This document shows positions 47,575-59,040 of a stretch of DNA of 64,000 bases, in pieces; positions within the stretch are counted from its first letter, which is position 1, and each line of letters starts with the position of its first letter. The DNA lies in the NCBI GenBank assembly GCA_973895155.1, contig OZ316892.1, forward strand, positions 29,388,001 through 29,452,000, written 5' to 3'. The stretch comes from Marsupella aquatica. Lineage: Eukaryota > Marchantiophyta. Both the position numbers and the translations under genes were made by a program. The notes beneath the pieces are model-generated. The model saw nothing but the letters and a program-made list of their open reading frames with translations. It did not search any database and was not told the DNA's origin.

Positions 47575-47870
47575 GTGGTGAGCCGGCTGGTGGTTAACAG
47601 GACTTCGAAACAACAAAGGCAAATTTGGACACGGTCGGACCAGTCAGCTTTGGGGGCTGAGTCGGCGGAGCCGTATGTCCGTTTTGGAAGACCAGTCTAA
47701 ACGGGCGGGTAGCATAAATTTTTTTTATCATAGCTTGTTTATATCATAAACTAGTTAAATTAATGATGTGCTAAACAATAAGATTAATTTTATATGCATA
47801 AGACATAAAATATTTGTATGAGGACCTACCCATAGCAACATAAAAAAAGGTACCATGGCTTGTGTTCCAT

Positions 47871-48250
47871 AAACAAATACATTTGATATTTGTTACTTCC
47901 ATAATCACTTGAGGAAAGATGAACTTTATGGACTTTCATGTTGCATTAGAGACTTAGCTTGAGTGGCTTGGACTTTTGAGAATATGAAGTTGCAGATAGA
48001 GATCCCATTGTTTTGGGGCCATGTGATTAAATTTTCCAATGTCAATTAAGATACCAAGATGTCTTTTGCAATTGCTGCACCATCAACCGAAGACCGTCTT
48101 GAGGCAAAATTTCATCAATACATATTCCAGATGAAAATTGAAGAAGTGATTGGTGCAATAGGCAAATGACTCTTTGCCATACTTTATTGGTTGACCAGTC
48201 GACATGTCTATAATTGTTTGTCAATTAGTTTGCATCTTTGTTAGGCCGCT
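47871..48250. other. No gene; possible decayed coding relic
   Basis: A plus-strand stretch near 48060-48160 reads APSTEDRLEAKFHQYIFQMK before a stop. It lies just upstream of Crinkler-like fragments and may belong to the same decayed gene. Confidence 0.3.
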
Positions 48251-48264
48251 GTCAACAGTCTATT

Positions 48265-48800
48265 GCACATCTATACTTAATTAGTTTGTTTGTTGCTACA
48301 AAACTTGCGGTCAAATTGAGGATTGATGCAATCAAATACATAGCTAAAAGGCATTTCCAAATATAGCAATCCGGATGTGGAAAACTGGCTGCTGGAGATT
48401 GCTTTTTCATGGATCTCTCCTTCACTGAAATATTTTTTTGGATTGCAGCCCTATTCGCCATCGAAAGATGTGAAAGCAGACTCTCCCAATCTCAATGAAT
48501 CTAGTGCAACTGAAAATTGAAGGTAAAGAGTGTCTTTGGTTGAAGCCTATCAGATAGAACTATTTTGGTTTTGATGGCTTCCACATTGATTCAACTAAAA
48601 AATTAGTGGAGTTTGTTCAAATGGCTGAAGTAGAGAAGTATTCTTTAAATCTCAATTTATTCTAGAGCTTGCTACAAGATTTGAGCCAACATCAAAAACA
48701 ATTCCAAGTGCGTACAATCAATATTTGTTTTGTAATCCTCACACTGCATTGGGAAGCGTTTCACGTACATTTCTAAGTCAAGGGTCCCCAACGAAGGACC
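48265..48800 (+). pseudogene. Crinkler-like fragment, degraded
   Basis: Degraded relatives of the next entry: a piece like LTASIVSLFAAMKLA near 48285, then CLWLKPI..NYFGFDGFHID and KLVEFVQMAEVEK at about 48500-48640 with several stops. It ends abruptly at about 48785, where the better preserved fragment begins. Confidence 0.5.
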
Positions 48801-49622
48801 TTGTACTTATCTGCCGGTCTACAAGGCGACATGTCAAAAAGTGTCATAAATCGGTTGATCCTTAGTTTGCCTCAAGATAAGACCGACAGAGAAGTACTCA
48901 CGGCATCCATTGTTAGTTTGTTTGCTGCTATGAAACTCGCCATGAAATTGACATCAGCTGTAGCTGTACAATTAGCTAAAGTGGTTTCCCAACATAGCAA
49001 TCCAGCGCTGGAAGGCTAGCTGGTGAAAATCTTCTTCTTCTTAGATCTCTCCTCCTTCGGACTGACACTCAAGGATCGCGACCCTAATAGCGATGCAAAG
49101 AAGTGGAACCAGTCTCTTCCATTCACAATGACTTCAACGGAACTAAAAATTAACCCTGGAAGGTGTCTTTGGTTGAAGCCTACTCAATGGAATCAAGGTG
49201 ATTTCGATGCGTGCTATATTGATGCAAATAAAGAATTAGTGGAGTTTGTGCAAATCACTACAGCAGAGAAGCATTCTTTTTACAGTGATTTCTTCCACAA
49301 CCTGCTACAAGATTTGAGTGATCATCAAAAACATTTCCAAGTGTGGACAGTCAAAAAAAATTTCGTAGTCCCCACACTGCAAGGGGAAGCGTTTCATATT
49401 CCTAAGTCAAAAGTATGCGGCGAAGGATTGCTGGAGAAGTTCGACGCAAAATGGAAACGAGGTGAAGAGTGTTCTCTGGTTCGAGTGCTACTTTTGGATT
49501 GCGATCTCATGCGTGCGGGAGATGCAGCAGGTACGTCTTGGCCGCATTTGATATCATTAGATCAATATTTTGTTGTCCTAGGATCATGGGAGTCGTTTGA
49601 GTCCCTTACTCAGAGGCGATGA
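48801..49622 (+). pseudogene. Crinkler-like C-terminal domain, one internal TAG
   Basis: A single frame of about 270 codons is interrupted only by TAG at 49017-49019. The first part holds YLSAGLQGDMSKSVINRLIL and VVSQHSNPALEG. The second holds CLWLKPTQWNQGDFDACYID, KELVEFVQITTAEKHSF and GEAFHIPKSKVCGEGLLEKF, then a leucine-rich end at TGA 49620-49622. NPA..GW..E-type and LWLKP.RW...GFDA.YID..VRFVQ-type motifs are what I recall from the C-terminal region of Crinkler/RHS-like proteins, possibly a restriction-endonuclease-like fold. The stop replaces the tryptophan expected after NPALEG (TGG to TAG). The start at 48801 is not an ATG, and the upstream half of the protein is missing here. Confidence 0.5.
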
Positions 49623-50155
49623 GAATTTGGGAAGACAGGAGACACGTCAAAGTTTGATGTTGTCGTGTTCTTGGCCCTGATTGAAGCCCTCTATCACTTG
49701 CGAGTCCTTTGGAGAGTAGTTCCTATGATGCAGGCGCTACTGGTAGCACGAGGGCTGAGTGAGATCAAAGCAAATCGGTTCTTTGAGCCAAAGATGAAGG
49801 GAGGGTTAGAAATGAAATGAAATGAAATTTTGTGAATCGGTCAGGGAGACAGCCACCAAAGAACCGGCCCGGGCAATGATTTTTGCCCCAACTTCAGAGT
49901 ACCGTCACTTGCACCTACCCGCAACGATGTGCAGGTTCGTTGATGGATGGATGCTGAATCCCTACGGACCCCTTCATTTTGTAATCTTTGAAGAATCCAA
50001 CTGCACAACATTCACTGATCCTGTGAATTATTTGAGCAGACTCAACTCCGGGAGGCTGAATTTAGGTTGAAGTAGGACCCTGGTTTCAAGATATTTATCA
50101 GATGCTATGCGTGCGATTTGTCACAGTTATGTTGGAGATGAGGTAGTATAATCCA
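49623..50155 (+). repeat. Third copy of the prefoldin/FtsH-type leader region
   Basis: AGTTCCTATGATG.AGGCGCTA.TGGTAGCA, AAATCGGTTCT and GATGAAGGGAGGGTTAGAAA match, in order, the minus strand of 30480-30860. GATTTGTCACAGTTATGTTG and GAGATGAGGTAGT then follow, as in that region. There is no prefoldin exon here. It is followed by AAACTTGGATGGACTTGACT (about 50156), also present in the Mutator-like element near 44890. Confidence 0.7.
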
Positions 50156-50187
50156 AACTTGGATGGACTTGACTCAAACACGAGTGT

Positions 50188-50525
50188 TTTTGGATTGCAG
50201 CCCTATTCGCCATCGAAAGATGTGAAAGCAGACTCTCCCAATCTCAATGAATCTAATGCAACTGAAAATTGAAGGTAAAGAGTGTCTTTGGTTGAAGCCT
50301 ATCAGATGGAACTATTTTGGTTTTGATGGCTTCCACATTGATTCAACTAAAGAATTAGTGGAGTTTGTTCAACTGGCTGAAGTAGAGCTTGCTACAAGAT
50401 TTGAGCCAACATCAAAAACAATTTCAAGTGCGTACAATCAATATTTGTTTTGTAATCCTCACACTGCATTGGGAAGCGTTTCACGTACATTCCTAAGTCA
50501 AGGGTCCCCAACGAAGGAGGTGTAG
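50188..50525 (+). pseudogene. Crinkler-like fragment, direct duplicate of 48450-48785
   Basis: Nearly the same sequence as 48450-48785 (CTGAAAATTGAAGGTAAAGA, CTATCAGAT.GAACTATTTT) but with about 50 bp missing after the QLAEVE codons. It encodes CLWLKPIRWNYFGFDGFHID. No complete gene. Confidence 0.6.
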
Positions 50526-52139
50526 GAGAATTTTGACGCAAAATGGAAACAAGACAAAGAGCTGTCTGTGGTTGTAGTGATGCTTTAGCATCACAATGTC
50601 AGACTTATATATGGAATGAGCAAGGCTTTCAACTGTGGTTATCTAAATATTTTAGACAAATATTTTTGTTGTGCAAAGGGTTGAAGTTATCTTTGTACTC
50701 CTAACAGAGAAACTGGAGATTGAAGAATCCTAACTGACATTCGTGCCTTGGACATCCTCCCTAACTGGACAAAGGAGAATGAGCAGAAGTTAGTTCAAGT
50801 GCTTGGTTTAGTTGTAGAGATAGCCATTGCCAATATTTGATCAATTAAAGATTTCTGGATGTAGGATGAGGTTACTAAAGATAGCAATAACCTGTTGTCC
50901 TAGCTACTAGATCAATAGGTTGTTCAATAACAAAATTGTGAATACTCTATTTGATTCTAATGTGATGAATTTGAAGTTATATTCTTTTATTAATTGATTT
51001 CAGCTAAGCTGATTTGAATTTTGATCCCATAATGTGTGGAAAAATACAAAGTAAAAAATCAAGAAGGTCATTAAGTACTCCACAATGATGTAAGAGTTTT
51101 AGGATTCACACCAGAAAACCAATTGGGTAGTGTGCAGACTAAATGGGACTTTTTTAATTTTATTTTACAAAATAGTAATTAATTTTAAAAACCAAAAAAC
51201 CAAGCCCTGGAGATCTCCTCCAGATCTTTCTTTTGAGCCCTATATGGCCAGTTGAAATAAATCGACAAGATTGGTAGACATAAACCAAAATGAATGGCTA
51301 AGATAGTAAGAATCTGATTTTGAATGGACGGCTAAGATCTCAAGATCAATTCCACCAATAAGATCAAAGAGATTGGTTTTCATTTTTTTCTCCTTAATAT
51401 TCCATAGTTTGGCTGAAATTTCCTTTTGAGCCCTTGATGGAATTGGACAGTGGAGAGGACGCCCAGGGGCGAGAGGAGATCCAATGGCTGTTGGGAGGGG
51501 AAGGGATGGGTCACTTGTCAATCCGCTTGTCCAATGAGTGACCCAAACTTTTCAAATGAGGCCTTCGGAGGCTCTTGTACCAGGAGTTATGGGAGGTACA
51601 TGCTTGATGGACCCATGAGTGATCCAGACTGTTGAAAGACCATGATACACCTTAAATTAACGTACCCAAAAACCTCATGGGGTTGGTTGGGGAGAAAAGT
51701 TTTGTTTGCATAATTATGACTTACATCAAATTTTGGGCAGCAATACAAGTAACTTTTTGCCATAAGGATAGGTCATATGCCATTACAGTCAATCACTATA
51801 GAGGCTAGTGAAAGAAAAACAATTTTGTTCTTTCCAGAACCTTGTGAAAATGTCATGACTAGTCCTTTTGGGCCAAATGACATTATCCATAATTTCAAAG
51901 CTATGAGGCACCCTAATGGCATACTACCAATCCTTATGGCAACAAAAATGGGCTATTAATGAATTTTGTATTCCCTAAATGTGTGTGTACATATTAATCC
52001 AGTAACTAGGTAGTTAAGGTCCATCAAGTTGTCTGTTTTGAGAGCCCTAATAGCCCTGTTGGCAATCACACATCAAAATGTGGTAATATAGTGCATGCAC
52101 TCATTGATTTAAAGAAAACAAAGAGTTTTATCATGATAT
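50526..52139. other. No gene seen
   Basis: AT-rich intergenic DNA with a short palindrome CTGGAGATCTCCTCCAG at about 51206. Frames are short and unrelated to known families. Confidence 0.5.
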
Positions 52140-53215
52140 GGAGTAATGTCCTGTACACAATATATGTCATATTTTGATGTGCAGTTACACTATCCCCCTA
52201 ATAGTACCCTGAGTTGGCTAAAGAGTTTGTTCTCTATATGTCCTATTTTGATGTGCAATTACTGGGACCCCCCTAATAGTACCTTGAGTTGGCTAAAGAA
52301 TCTGTTTCTCTATGTCCTATTTTGCTGTGCAGTTACTGGGACCCCCTAGTAGTACCCTGAGTTGGCTAAAGAATTTGTTTCTTTATGTCCTGTTTTGATG
52401 TGCAGTTACCGCCCCTAATCGTACCTTGAGTTGGCTAAAGAATCTGTTTCTCTATGTCCTATTTTGCTGTGCAGTTACTGGGACCCCCTAGTAGTACCCT
52501 GAGTTGGCTAAAGAATTTGTTTCTTTATGTCCTGTTTTGATGTGCAGTTACCGCCCCTAATCGTACCTTGAGTTGGCTAAAGAATCTGTTTCTCTATGTC
52601 CTATTTTGCTGTGCAGTTACTGGGACCCCCTAGTAGTACCCTGAGTTGGCTAAAGAATTTGTTTCTTTATGTCCTGTTTTGATGTGCAGTTACCGCCCCT
52701 AATCGTACCTTGAGTTGGCTAAAGAATTTGTTTCTCTATATGTACTATTTTGATGTGCAGTTACCTGGACCCCCCTAGTAGTACCCTGAGTTGGCTAAAG
52801 AATTTATTTCTCTATGTTCTATTTTGATGTGCAGTTACCTGGACCTCCCTAATAGTACCCTGAGTTGGCTAAAGAATTTATTTCTCTATGTCCTATTTTG
52901 ATGTGCAGTTACCTGGACCTCCCTAATAGTACCTTGAGTTGGCTAAGGAACTTATTTCTCTATATCCCATTTTGATATGCAGTTACCGGGACCCCCCTAA
53001 TAGTACCCTAAGTTGGCTAAATAATTAGTTTCTCTATGTCCTATTTTGATATGCAGTTACAGGGCCCCCCCTAATAGTACCCTGAGTTGGCTAAAGAATT
53101 TGTTTCTCTATGTTCTATGGAATTTGTTTCTCTATGTCCTATTTTCATGTGCAGTTACCGGGACCCCCCTAATAGTACCCTTATTAGTTGGCTAAAGAAT
53201 TTGTTTCTCTATGCC
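52140..53215 (+). repeat. 73-bp satellite, about 14 copies, with 142-bp higher-order repeat
   Basis: GAGTTGGCTAAAGAATTTGT...TCTATGTCCTATTTTGATGT...GCAGTTACCGGGACCCCCCT recurs at 52211, 52286, 52359, 52428, 52501, 52570, 52643, 52712, 52788, 52862, 52936, 53010, 53084 and about 53185. Between 52286 and 52712 the spacing alternates 73/69, giving three near-identical 142-bp units. The last unit has a 24-bp internal insertion. Array position: immediately upstream of the FtsH leader. Confidence 0.95.
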
Positions 53216-54275
53216 CCGACATGTGGCTCCCAGCCAGCCAATCAACCCTTCATCCGCAATACTCGAGAGGCCCTCAATGGACTGGACCCCACCGTTCATC
53301 CTCCTCTCTCAGATCCACTCTCTACACACTAATTTAACTGGACCAACAGGATCAGCAGCAGCAAAAGGCCTCTCGTCGCTGCCCACCACATCCGTGTGCA
53401 CGCCTGCCCTCTCCACGTCACCTCCAGAAGAAGATTCATTCTGTATGAGGTGCGAGCGCCCGCCACAGCGAGCCTCCATCGTCCACTGCAAGTCATCGGA
53501 AACGTTCGCCAAGGAATAATCTCGACATTGTGGACTCCATATCATTCATATCCGCTCCTGCCCACAAAACGATTTCCGTTCTTGTTCGGTGGTTCTGCTG
53601 CTGCTGCTCTGCGTTCTCTCTCTCGCCATCCCGTTCCAGTTTCGGTGCATCTCCAGCTCGCACACGGACGACGGGACCTCGGACCGAAGTTCTGAACGGA
53701 AATCTGCAGTTGTCTGTAACGAGGTGAGTGGGATGCTCTCTCCTTACTCTTCTAGTGCGAATGTGTTGTGAGCACGAGGAATTGGGTTGTTGAGTTTTGT
53801 GGCTCCTGAATTTAGACAGACTGTAGTGAGAAGAAGGAACGGGAGTGGCAGCAAGAGATAGAGAGAACAGACTGTCATCTAAGATCTAACGGATTAATTG
53901 CTAAGTTGAAGTCTCTAGGAGTGAGATAGAAGCAATGAAGGACGGAGTCGGTGAACAAATCGGTTATGTGAGACAGTGATCAAGGGAGGGTTAGAATTGA
54001 AATGGGAATCATCAGTTTAATTTCCAGGGAGACTTATCCTGCTGGGATCTTCCTCGTGTGTGTTGAGTGCCCTTGAATCTATATTTTCGGTTGGTTTTGA
54101 ATTCCCTGAGTGGTAGGTTGTTGTTGAACCAATCGATAGAAATGGTAGGAGGGACGCAAAGCAGAGACTTATTGCAAATTTGTGGTCTGGAGAGACGAGT
54201 CACTTATCTGATGTGTGGCTTGCAGCTTTTGAGAAGACAGCAAAAAAGTGCCAGAGGAAGCTAAAGGTTAGGAAG
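53216..54275 (+). promoter_or_regulatory. Probable FtsH promoter, leader exon and leader intron
   Basis: A GC-richer stretch (53216-53720) ends at a consensus donor GAG|GTGAGT (intron from 53724). A plausible acceptor, GGCTTGCAG, is at 54225, about 50 bp before the FtsH ATG. The putative intron shares blocks with 30294-31012 and 49660-49850. Transcription start and leader splicing are inferred, not seen. Confidence 0.5.
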
Positions 54276-57200
54276 ATGGCGCTTGTCGTAGGAATGACGG
54301 CTTTACCAGCATGCTCTTCGTTACAGCCTTCACTGATTCGGGGAGCCTCTCAGAGAAGAGCTCCGAGTTTGTTGAAGACTAAATTTATGGGTGAAAGATT
54401 GGCATTAGCTGTTTCTGACGAGGTTGCCGAGCAGAAGAAAAGAAGCGTATCCGCAGTGACTGCCGCATCAGCTAATGGTTTGTCAAATAAGCTTCCGGCA
54501 GTAGTGCTTGCATCTCTTGCTCTTGGATTGAACCAAGCAGCTTTGGCAGCAGATGTAGTCCCACCGCCCCAGAACCCTATCGAGGCGTTGCAGCAGGCAG
54601 CCCCAAAGTCGAGTCCCTTCGCTGGATCCTCAATATCTGCCCCACCAGTTGCTGCTCCCAAGAAGGCTGACCTCCCAGAAGGTAATCAGTGGAGGTACAG
54701 TGAATTTCTGAACGCCGTGAAGGGTGGCAAGGTGGAGAGAGTCCGCTTCGCCAAGGATGGTTCGGGCCTGCAGCTCACGGCTGTTGATGGCCGCCGAGCG
54801 AATGTCACTCTCCCCAATGACCCTGACCTAGTGGACATCCTGGCAACGAATGGTGTTGATATTTCCGTCTCTGAAGGAGATGCCTCCAATAGCTATGTCA
54901 ACATCCTGGGCAACCTTCTCTTCCCCATCTTGGCTTTTGGTGGGTTGTTCTTTCTCTTCCGCAGAGCTCAAGGCGGGTCAGGGGGCCCTGGAGGCATTGG
55001 AGGTCCCATGGACTTTGGCAGGTCCAAATCTAAATTCCAGGAAGTGCCAGAGACCGGTGTCAGTTTTGAGGATGTCGCCGGAGCTGACCAGGCTAAGTTG
55101 GAGCTTCAGGAGGTTGTAGACTTTTTGAAGAACCCTGACAAGTATACCGCTTTGGGAGCTAAGATTCCTAAGGGATGCCTGCTTGTCGGTCCCCCCGGGA
55201 CTGGAAAAACCCTGCTAGCCAGAGCAGTGGCCGGCGAGGCTGGTGTACCTTTCTTCTCGTGTGCGGCTTCGGAGTTTGTGGAGCTCTTTGTCGGAGTTGG
55301 AGCTTCAAGGGTTAGGGATTTGTTCGAGAAGGCGAAAGCCAAGGCTCCTTGCATCCTCTTCATTGACGAAATTGATGCCGTTGGGAGGCAGAGAGGAGCT
55401 GGAATGGGAGGAGGGAACGATGAGCGAGAGCAGACGATCAATCAGCTTCTAACTGAGATGGACGGTTTCAATGGTAACAGTGGAGTTATTGTTTTGGCGG
55501 CCACTAACAGGCCTGATGTCCTTGATTCAGCGCTTCTAAGGCCTGGTCGATTTGATCGACAAGTGACAGTTGATAGGCCTGATGTTGCTGGGCGGGTCAA
55601 GATCTTACAGGTAGTTTATTGTCTGTGTATCGAGATGGTGTGCTCTGTTCGGTATCATTTGTGTTTTCTTAAAATGGGAATGAGACGCAGTTGGTCAAAT
55701 TTGAAGGTTAAGGCTTTTATCTAGCAATGACGTTGCATTGAAATTTCAAATCAACTGTAAAATCCTAAATTCGTCGTCTTAAATAGAAGGCAACATATTA
55801 CTCAAAATGAAAGCTGAGAGTTTTTCTTCGAAGAATCAGGTCGTGGTGAGAGGGTTTTCTCGTTCTAGCGTGGACAGTAATACGGGTGATCAAATTTAAT
55901 CCTGAGAGGTTGTTACAAGGAAGTTATTTTGTGTTCAGGTTTTGCAGTTTGTGTTTCATAGGTAACGTGAAGATGCTGATTAATTGTGAATGGCTACAGG
56001 TGCACTCTAAGGGCAAGTCTCTGGCTAAAGATGTTGATTTCGAGAAGATCTCGAGAAGAACACCAGGTTTCACTGGTGCAGACTTGCAAAACTTGATGAA
56101 TGAAGCCGCAATTCTTGCTGCTAGACGAGACTTGAAGGAAATTAGCAAGGACGAAATCGCTGATGCACTTGAGCGTATAATTGCTGGGCCAGAGAAGAAG
56201 GGTGCCGTTGTGTCTGAAGAGAGGAGGAGGCTTGTAGCTTACCACGGTACAGTCACTAGTCTGCCAATTCACTTGCCACAATTTCACATTCACTTCGGAT
56301 GGACTGTATTATTTAGCGATTGATGTTGCTAAGATCTCTGTAATTGATGTGATTTATGATATAATCTCTGTAATCTCTGTAGTTGATGTAATTTGTGAAC
56401 TGGATTAATCATGCAATGCACAGCGAATATGGCTTGGCGGGTGTGCATGCTTAGTCGCCGACTCTGACTCGTATCGTGGATTATTCCAGAAGCTGGTCAT
56501 GCATTGGTTGGTGCTCTCATGCCTGAGTACGATCCTGTTGCAAAGATCTCCATCGTTCCTCGGGGTGGTGCTGGAGGATTGACTTTCTTTGCCCCCAGTG
56601 AGGAGAGGCTGGAGTCTGGATTGTACAGCAAATCTTACTTGGAGAACCAAATGGCTGTGGCTCTTGGTGGCAGGTAAGGGCCTGCTTCTTTTAAATGTGA
56701 CACGCCATCCACATTGGTTTCAAGATCGAGTTACTGAATGAATTGATCAACGGGTGGATATTAGAATACTCTGGGCTGACCGAGGTATTGCTTATTGTCG
56801 ATGTGATAATTACCTCAGAATTGCCGAAGAGCTTATTTTTGGAAAGGAGAATGTTACTACTGGAGCTTCAAATGATTTCATGCAAGTTTCCCGGGTTGCT
56901 CGACAAATGGTTGAGAGATTCGGCTTCAGCAAGAAGGTCGGACAGTTGTCCCTCGGCGGGGGAGGAGGAAACCCCTTCCTTGGACAGCAGGTAGATACCA
57001 TCCGTCTTCTCTATTGTCGTCTTTTATCTACGGAGTTGTTCATGCTTTTCGCATGTTGCTTGTAGGCAGTAGTCTCCAACTTATGGTAGCAGTCATTTAA
57101 CACAAACGGTCCATCTGTCGCTATGCAGGTTTCGAATCAATCAGACCATTCTATGGCCACATCCGATATCATTGATTCCGAGGTCAGAGAGCTCGTGGAG

Positions 57201-57350
57201 AAAGCCTATGCGAGGGCAAAGACTTTGATGGAAACCCACATTGAAATCCTGCACAAGCTGGCGACTTTATTGTTGGAGAAAGAGACCATAGATGGTGAGG
57301 AATTTTTGAGCCTGTTTATTGACGGGAAAGCTGAACTTTATGTGAATTAG
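54276..57350 (+). CDS. FTSH5: Chloroplast thylakoid FtsH metalloprotease, FtsH1/FtsH5 (type A)
   Basis: Membrane AAA+ zinc protease that, with FtsH2/8-type subunits, forms the thylakoid hexamer removing photodamaged PSII D1. Exons: 54276-55610, 56000-56246, 56490-56673, 56819-56990, 57129-57350. All introns are GT-AG with consistent phases, giving 2160 bp and 719 residues (Arabidopsis FTSH5 is 704). ATG 54276 (GAAGATGGC) follows no upstream ATG in frame. Residues 1-70 form a serine/alanine-rich transit peptide. A hydrophobic segment at 73-92 ends AALAA, a likely thylakoid-transfer cleavage site. The transmembrane helix is at about 208-229. Walker A GPPGTGKT is at 305-312, Walker B LFIDEID at 361-367, and the arginine-finger region LLRPGRFDR at about 420-428. 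Zinc site HEAGH (527-531) is split by intron 2, and VTTGASND carries the third-ligand region. The C-terminus KAELYVN is type A. The usual PRGQAGG reads PRGGAGG. Confidence 0.97.
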
Positions 57351-58631
57351 ATAGTGTACATCAGGCTCTGATCTCAAACTCGGTTTCTCAAGAAATGTGA
57401 ATTGGGTCGACTTTAGATCACCCAGTACGAGGATTTTTGGAGATGAATGAATCTTCTGTAGAATGACGTGTATTATATGGGATGATTTGCTCCCACCACC
57501 TGGGAACTCCCAAGATGAGGAAGTTCAGCAGGTTGTACTCACAGATTGACTTTGGCAACATGTTTTGGTGAAGAAGGCCCGCTTCATCACAATGGAATTA
57601 TATGTGCCGAATTGGAAATCATGATTGGTCCATTTGTCGAATCTCTGGGATGGTCTCACGCTCGTTCGAAACTAGAGTCTCGTGTCAATGAAAATGATGC
57701 TGACAGTCCTTGAGGAGTTGTCAGTGTGTCTATCTGCTGGGTTTTAGTGAGAAATTGGAAGGATTTGAGAGCGTTTGATAATCAATGATTTCAGTGAAAG
57801 TCCTCTGGTCGTACTTCAAATCCAGGGAACAACAATGGTTCCATCAATGTAAACTCGACACGTTCACATGCATTCCTCGTTTGGTGTTGCACCAAAGGCG
57901 GCGAACTGGCTGGATACATTCTATACAGTCTGGTGACGCCCAATTCATAAAGCAAGCTTGTCCCCTACATTTAGCTTTTTTTGGACAATTGGTAGTGTTT
58001 GACTATGTTAAAATTTACTGTCTTGATCTTATTTTCTAGAAGAGGATTACAGTCGGATGAAATCATATTATTCTGGTTGGTATACGTTGAATGACAAGTG
58101 GAAACCACGAGACCACAAGTTGTGATCCCTCAAGACAGACATATGGAACATGGCTTTGTGCAGATGTAGTTCCCGACTGTCTCTCATGCTGATAAATTAC
58201 TATCCAGTACCGAACAATCTAATCGTTTCTGAGTATTTCTGTTCACTTTGGGGATTCGACAACCTTGATATTGAAATTGGTAGTGCTCAGTTTCTGACAG
58301 AAGCTTTGTTCAACATACGCGAAAAGGTGATGTAGGGTTTAGGGAGACCTGAAGGCCCTAAAGCCTAAATCCTAAACTCCTAAACTAGTAACCGTAAGGA
58401 TGGATGGAATGACAGCGGATAGGGTACGAAGGATCACAGATTCTCCATAGCTAGGAGACAGTCCAAGTACAAGGGAGGTCCCCTGTCCTGACAGGACGAG
58501 CTGGATTCTCGTCTAGTATCACATCATCATTTTGTGAGTGTCACTTAAAGTCACACTGGCATTCTTCAGCTTCACAGAATGACCATCAACAATTGAAAAT
58601 CTTCATCCTTGATTCAGAAGGTCAATTAAAT
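57351..58631. other. FtsH 3' flank; no gene
   Basis: The start probably holds the FtsH 3' untranslated region. Further frames are under 90 codons and unrecognised. The right end adjoins the inner edge of the large inverted duplication. Confidence 0.55.
58330..58388. repeat. Degenerate telomere-like motifs
   Basis: GTAGGGTTTAGGGAGACC is followed by inverted words CCCTAAAGCC, CCTAAATCC and CCTAAACTCCTAAAC. Telomere-type units thus face each other about 250 bp from the inner edge of the right GTPase arm. Confidence 0.65.
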
Positions 58632-59040
58632 CAGAATTACAGTCTCACGAAATGCAAGGAACTCGGATCACTCATTTAAGTAGAGCCATACGCAACGACC
58701 ACTGTGCATACCAATCGAATTTCTCCATTCAAGATTTAGAATAAACACGTCAAGAAAGTGGTCTCGTTCCCGAACACCTACTGTATTGACGACATGGTTA
58801 GGGAGGACAGTTGCTTATCCTGCTCAGCCTCATTCAGACGTGTCTGTTCTATTATCAAACAGCCCGTAATGGAATGCATGTACTCCAGTGCTCAGTCTGA
58901 ACAGTCTAGTATGACGTCATGTAAAAAAACAGATGTCTGCTTCTAACAATTGTTATCTTAGCAACTGTCATGACGTACATCTTGGATAAATACGAGAAAA
59001 GCTCCTGTCACTCAACATATCGGGATGCCAGTGCTAGGAA

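Larger units (their letters stand above)
46730..47870. repeat. About 120-bp AT-rich satellite, about 5-6 copies, interrupted
   Basis: ATAGATTTTAATATGAATAA...AAAATAGGTCTGTCTTAGAA then AGTAGCATAAAAATAATT and TTGTGTTTTCATAAACCAGT recur near 46824, 46944, 47067, 47190 and 47320, and again after about 47700. Copies are well diverged. The array is split at about 47370-47700 by a GC-richer insert. Confidence 0.8.

Noticed and set aside
52140-53215. CRISPR-like array
   Set aside because: The units are contiguous 73-bp satellite copies without unique spacers, in a plant nuclear genome.
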